Origin: CADEFQ01 sp035433705
GTDB taxonomy: Bacteria; Pseudomonadota; Gammaproteobacteria; Steroidobacterales; Steroidobacteraceae
Direction: 5' to 3'
Assembly (NCBI GenBank): GCA_035433705.1
Contig: DAORVK010000055.1
Span: forward strand, 1-19,372
Length of the DNA: 19,372 nucleotides
A program made the translations under genes and the position numbers. Below are positions 16,032 through 19,372 of the stretch, piece by piece. The notes beneath the pieces are model-generated. The model was not told where the DNA came from and did not search any database. It saw only the letters and a list, made by a program, of their open reading frames with translations. How positions within the stretch are numbered: position 1 is the stretch's first letter; every line of letters begins with the position of its first letter.

Positions 16032-16093
16032 ATGGAGCGACTTCGCGAGCCGGCGTGACTCACCATCGGGTCGCGCGAGGGGAGCTGTTGTGA
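16028..16093 (+). CDS. Possible 21-codon ORF bridging the MaoC and MATE genes
   Basis: The ATG overlaps the MaoC stop (ATGA) and the TGA overlaps the MATE start (GTGA at 16090-16093). The peptide would be MNGATSRAGVTHHRVARGEL plus a final Leu, with no recognisable motif. Its position would let ribosomes pass from the MaoC gene to the MATE gene by coupling. The frame is also open upstream inside the MaoC gene, so it could be chance. Confidence 0.3.
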   Translation: MNGATSRAGVTHHRVARGELL

Positions 16094-17502
16094 TCGGCCT
16101 GCCTGCACACCGCGTCGTGCACGGCGCCGCGAGCGTGGACCTGCGGGCGATCGCGCGCTTTGCCGCTCCCCTCATGGCGACGAATGCGATCCAGGCGCTG
16201 CTCAATCTCACCGACACCTGGTTCATCGGACGCCTGTCCACCGACGCACTGGCCGCCATGAGTGCGATCTACTGGGTCATGACCTGCGCGATCCTGGTCC
16301 TCGGCGGCGTCGGTTTCGCCGTGCAGACTTTCGTCGCGCAGGCCTGCGGATCGCGGCGGCGAGCGCGCGCCTCGCAGGCGGCGTGGTCGGGGCTGTGGTC
16401 CACGGTCGCTACGTGGCCTGTCTTCCTGCTACTCGCGTGGGCCGGCCCGTCTTTGCTTGCTCCCTTCCATCTGGCGCCGGCCATTGAGCAACTCGCCCTC
16501 GACTATTGGGAGCCGCGAATGTGGGGCGCGCCGCTCGGTCTGGCAACCTGGGCGCTGACCGGATTCTTTACCGGGGTCGGTGCGACGCGCACCACCTTTG
16601 CGGTTGCCGGGATCACGGTCTTGGCGAACGTGCCCGCGAACCAGTACTTCATGTTCGGACTCGACCTCGGCATGGCGGGCGCCGCCTGGGGCACGAATGC
16701 GGCACAGGCAATCGGTCTGGCGTTTGCGCTCGTGATCGTGCTGTCGCCGCATTACGCAAGCCACTTCCGCTCGCGACTCACCTGGCGACCGAACCTCGGC
16801 CAGATCCGCCGGCAGCTGAAAATCGGTCTGCCGGTCGGCGTGATGTTTGGCGCTGACGTGCTTGGCGTGGCGCTCTTTCAGCTGATGATCGTGCAGACGG
16901 GCAACAGCGCAGCCGCCGCGACCCAGGTCGTCATCATGCTGACATCGCTCGCCTATTTGCCCGCGATCGGTATCGCATCAGCCGGCACGACATTCGTCGG
17001 CCAATCGATCGGCGCAGGCGATCGCGACTGGGCGCGGCGGGTTGGCAGCACCGTGATCGCAATCTGTTTTGGCTACATGGCCTGCATGGCGCTGCTGATT
17101 CTCGCGGGCGGACGCTGGTTGCTTCCGCTGTTCGTGCCGCCTGTCGATGCCGAAGCGCGTGCGGCGATTGCGGTCGGGCTCCTGGTGCTGTGGCCCGCTG
17201 CGACGTACCAGGCCTTCGACGGGCTCTACTTCGGCTCGGCATCGGCGTTGCGCGGCGCTGGCGACACTCATGTGCCGGCGATCACGGCGCTCGCGCTGTC
17301 GTGGTGCTTCTTTGTGCCCCTCTCGCACACGCTCGTGTTCGCCCCAGGGCAGGGCTGGCTGGACGGCCTGCCGCAGGCCGGTCTCGGTGCGCTCGGCGGC
17401 TGGCTCGCGCTGATGAGCTACGCAATGCTGCTCGGTCTCAGCATGCTCGTGCGCTGGCGCTCCGGGCGATGGCGCGCGATCACGCTCGCGCGCGGAAACT
17501 GA
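16090..17502 (+). CDS. MATE family multidrug/metabolite efflux transporter
   Basis: A 470-residue inner membrane antiporter that would export organic cations, drugs or metabolites using a Na+ or H+ gradient. It has the two-lobed MATE layout of about twelve helices, with the first-lobe segment ATNAIQALLNLTDTWFIGRL (about 30-49), the GAGATRT-like GVGATRTTFAVAG (about 162-174) and the second-lobe repeat GLPVGVMFGADVLGVALFQL (about 246-265). The GTG start at 16090 has GGGGAG about 5 nt upstream. Its last 23 bp overlap the convergent rhomboid gene on the other strand. The substrate cannot be inferred. Confidence 0.92.
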   Translation: MIGLPAHRVVHGAASVDLRAIARFAAPLMATNAIQALLNLTDTWFIGRLSTDALAAMSAIYWVMTCAILVLGGVGFAVQTFVAQACGSRRRARASQAAWSGLWSTVATWPVFLLLAWAGPSLLAPFHLAPAIEQLALDYWEPRMWGAPLGLATWALTGFFTGVGATRTTFAVAGITVLANVPANQYFMFGLDLGMAGAAWGTNAAQAIGLAFALVIVLSPHYASHFRSRLTWRPNLGQIRRQLKIGLPVGVMFGADVLGVALFQLMIVQTGNSAAAATQVVIMLTSLAYLPAIGIASAGTTFVGQSIGAGDRDWARRVGSTVIAICFGYMACMALLILAGGRWLLPLFVPPVDAEARAAIAVGLLVLWPAATYQAFDGLYFGSASALRGAGDTHVPAITALALSWCFFVPLSHTLVFAPGQGWLDGLPQAGLGALGGWLALMSYAMLLGLSMLVRWRSGRWRAITLARGN

Positions 17503-18043
17503 GCAGGGCGAGAAAGCCTCCCAGCATGCCGCCAATGTGCGCGAAATGGGCGACTCCCGGCTGGGCGCCCGTCAAGCCCATGGTCAGCTCGATGACGCCA
17601 TAGAGGGTCACAAAGAGCCAGGCCGGCATCGGGATGGGCGGGAAAATCAGCATCAACTTGCGACGTGGGAAAAGCACGGCGTAGACGAGCAGGAGGCCGA
17701 ACACGCCACCGGAGGCGCCAACCGTCGGGTACAGGCCGCCGCTCATACCGGCGACCATGAGCTGTGCAATCGCCGCGAACACGATGCTCGAGAGGTACAG
17801 GAACACATACCGACGCGCGCCCCAGTAGCGCTCGAGCTCACTGCCGAACATGTAGACCGCGAACATGTTGAAAAAGACGTGCGTGGGACTGCCGTGCAGG
17901 AATGCGTAGGTGACGATCTGCCACGGCCGGAAATACGGACCGAGCGGCCACAATGCGAAAGCCATGAACGCCGGCTCCGCGATCGTCTGCAGCAGATAGA
18001 TCGCGACGGTGACGATGAGGATCGTGCGGGTTACGGGCGCCAT
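17480..18043 (-). CDS. Rhomboid family intramembrane serine protease
   Basis: A 187-residue integral membrane protease. The six-helix rhomboid core has the H-x3-N oxyanion element (H55, N59 in THVFFNMFAVYMFG), the catalytic Ser in GASGG (S111) and the catalytic His in AHIGG (H169). It lacks added N- or C-terminal domains. I take the ATG at 18043 because it has GGAG 7 nt upstream and leads straight into helix 1; longer starts would add a non-conserved stretch inside the upstream gene. It overlaps the end of the NhaD-like gene by 13 nt, so the two form an operon. Substrates are unknown. Confidence 0.93.
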   Translation of the reverse strand: MAPVTRTILIVTVAIYLLQTIAEPAFMAFALWPLGPYFRPWQIVTYAFLHGSPTHVFFNMFAVYMFGSELERYWGARRYVFLYLSSIVFAAIAQLMVAGMSGGLYPTVGASGGVFGLLLVYAVLFPRRKLMLIFPPIPMPAWLFVTLYGVIELTMGLTGAQPGVAHFAHIGGMLGGFLALLSFRARA

Positions 18044-19206
18044 CCGAGCACTCCGAGCAGGACGAAAAAACCAATCACATACGCCAGGGCGACAAACCAT
18101 CCGTGCCGCACCCATGCGCCCACCGAGCGGGCCTGCGGAAAGCGGTTCGAGATCGCGACCCCGGCCGAGGAGCCGAACCAGATCATCGAACCGCCGAAGC
18201 CGACCGCGTAGGCGAGCACGCCCCAGTCATACCCTCCCTGTTCGAGCGCAAGCTTGGTGAGCGGGATGTTATCGAACACGGACGACGCGAAGCCGATGCC
18301 GAGGGCGCTCTGCCAGGTCGGGGCCGGCAATTGCTCCACCGGCATCATCGACGCGCAGGCCACCAGCGTGAGGAGAAAAAGACTGCCCTTCGCGGTCGCG
18401 GGCAGGAGACTCCACGCGGGACGTCGCCACGCCGCGGTCGCCAGCAGCGTGAACCACACTGCTGCGCCAAGGAATGGAAAGCGATCGGCCGTCTCCGGGT
18501 GACGCTGGTTGACGTAGAGGTTCGTCAGGATCGCGGCCACGAGGATCAGGACGACGATCGTGCCGCGGGCCCAGTCGATCTCGAGCGCTGCGGGCGGATC
18601 GCGACGGATGGGCTCGTAACGCTGCTGGGCCCGGGCCGCGGGGATGGCGAAAACGAGAAACGCCGCGCCGGCCGCCACATAGGCATGCAGTACATCCATG
18701 GCAGGCACGCCCTCGATCCACATCATGGTCGTCGTCGTGTCGCCGATCACGCTCCCGGCGCCACCGGCGTTCGCTGCCGCGACGATCGCCGCAAGGTAGC
18801 CGATATGCACACGCTCGCGATACACCATCGCAGCCATCGAGCCACCGATGATGGCTGCGGCGATGTTGTCGAGAAAGCCCGACAGCACGAACACGATGGC
18901 GAGGAGGGCGACGCCGCCCTTCCAGTCGTCCGGCAACAGCGCCGGCAGCGCCTCCGGAATGCGGCTGTCCTCGAAATGCCGGGCGAGCAGCGCAAAGCCC
19001 ATCAGCAGCGCGAACAGATTCGCGAAGATCACCCACTCGGCTGCAAAATGCGCACCGAGGCCCGCAAGCCCCGGGCCTTCGTGAAAACCGCTGCTTGCGA
19101 GCTTGTAGAGCGTGATGGCTGCGAGCCCGCCGAGCGCCACTTCGAGAGTGCGGTGATGAAAGATCGCGACGCCGGCGAGCGTCAGCGCGAACAGTGCGAA
19201 CTCCAT
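18031..19206 (-). CDS. NhaD-like sodium/proton antiporter (ion transporter superfamily)
   Basis: A 391-residue polytopic transporter of the NhaD/ArsB/citrate-transporter (IT) superfamily. Two pseudo-symmetric halves carry the signature re-entrant motifs: FLDNIAAAIIGG (111-122) with GDTTTTMMW (155-163) in the first, and FDNIPLTKLA (about 311-320) with FGGSMIWFGSSAGV in the second. The GDTTTTMMW form favours NhaD-type Na+/H+ exchange over arsenite export, but an anion substrate is not excluded. I chose the ATG at 19206 (MEFALF); another at 19221 (MSSLCMEF) overlaps the tdh start. Neither has a Shine-Dalgarno sequence. Confidence 0.88.
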   Translation of the reverse strand: MEFALFALTLAGVAIFHHRTLEVALGGLAAITLYKLASSGFHEGPGLAGLGAHFAAEWVIFANLFALLMGFALLARHFEDSRIPEALPALLPDDWKGGVALLAIVFVLSGFLDNIAAAIIGGSMAAMVYRERVHIGYLAAIVAAANAGGAGSVIGDTTTTMMWIEGVPAMDVLHAYVAAGAAFLVFAIPAARAQQRYEPIRRDPPAALEIDWARGTIVVLILVAAILTNLYVNQRHPETADRFPFLGAAVWFTLLATAAWRRPAWSLLPATAKGSLFLLTLVACASMMPVEQLPAPTWQSALGIGFASSVFDNIPLTKLALEQGGYDWGVLAYAVGFGGSMIWFGSSAGVAISNRFPQARSVGAWVRHGWFVALAYVIGFFVLLGVLGWRP

Positions 19207-19207
19207 G

Positions 19208-19213
19208 CATAAT
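19208..19213 (+). promoter_or_regulatory. Putative -10 element of tdh
   Basis: CATAAT ends 6 nt before the tdh ATG at 19220, with no Shine-Dalgarno sequence between. It lies in the 13-bp gap shared with the divergent nhaD-like gene. No convincing -35 is seen. Confidence 0.4.
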
Positions 19214-19219
19214 GATGAC

Positions 19220-19372
19220 ATGAGAGCGCTCGTGAAAGCGAAAGCCGAGCCCGGTATCTGGATGCAGGATGTTCCGGAGCCTACGATCGGCCACAACGAC
19301 GTCCTGATCCGCATGCAGAAGACCGCAATCTGCGGCACCGACATGCACATCTACAAATGGGACGACTGGGCG
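19220..19372 (+). CDS. tdh: L-threonine 3-dehydrogenase, N-terminal fragment (cut by window end)
   Basis: The first 51 residues of a zinc-dependent medium-chain dehydrogenase that oxidises threonine to 2-amino-3-ketobutyrate, the first step of threonine breakdown to glycine. KAEPGIWMQDVPEPTIGHND and KTAICGTDMHIYKWDDW closely match E. coli Tdh, including the catalytic zinc ligand C38 with T40 and H43. The usual partner kbl is not in view. The gene diverges from the nhaD-like gene. Confidence 0.93.
   Translation, partial: MRALVKAKAEPGIWMQDVPEPTIGHNDVLIRMQKTAICGTDMHIYKWDDWA

Noticed and set aside
18103..19212. 369-codon plus-strand frame opposite the nhaD-like gene
   Set aside because: Charged, repetitive product with no motif; the minus strand carries a well-formed transporter.

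Overview
The window is about 67% GC by eye and is packed with short-gapped or overlapping genes. Protein families and gene order point to a gammaproteobacterium. The run uvrC-pgsA-tRNA-Gly(GCC)-tRNA-Cys(GCA)-tRNA-Leu(UAA) matches the uvrC-pgsA-glyW-cysT-leuZ order of Escherichia coli, and a complete system I cytochrome c maturation (ccm) operon is present. High GC and a separate ccmH and ccmI suggest a lineage such as Xanthomonadales, Nevskiales or Steroidobacterales rather than an enteric bacterium, but the genus cannot be read from this sequence.

Layout. (1) 24-3039: a DNA repair and lipid operon with a family 5 (UDGb) uracil-DNA glycosylase, uvrC and pgsA, each pair joined by a stop/start overlap. 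(2) 3065-3923: a strong sigma70-type promoter, then tRNA-Gly and tRNA-Cys, then about 560 bp of non-conserved DNA with a possible gene relic, then tRNA-Leu, which lacks an encoded CCA end. (3) 3924-4110: an AT-rich intergenic stretch. (4) 4111-8512: a four-gene exporter operon of periplasmic adaptor, ABC ATPase and two FtsX/MacB-type permeases, with no outer membrane channel nearby. (5) 8539-15129: ccmA, B, C, D, E, F, G, H and I in one tightly coupled operon for haem export and attachment to c-type cytochromes. It is followed without a visible terminator by a MaoC-type hotdog protein, a possible 21-codon coupling ORF and a MATE exporter (to 17502). (6) 17480-19206, minus strand: an NhaD-like ion transporter followed by a rhomboid protease. 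(7) 19220-19372: the start of tdh (threonine 3-dehydrogenase), diverging from the nhaD-like gene and cut by the window end.

Most of the window is housekeeping and I see no convincing new defence or mobile system. The parts that repay a second look are the interrupted tRNA cluster with its relic ORF and CCA-less tRNA-Leu, a repeated arrangement of a -10-like hexamer exactly 6 nt before an ATG that lacks a Shine-Dalgarno sequence (possible leaderless mRNAs), the tiny ORF bridging the MaoC and MATE genes, and the very tight nhaD/tdh divergent junction.
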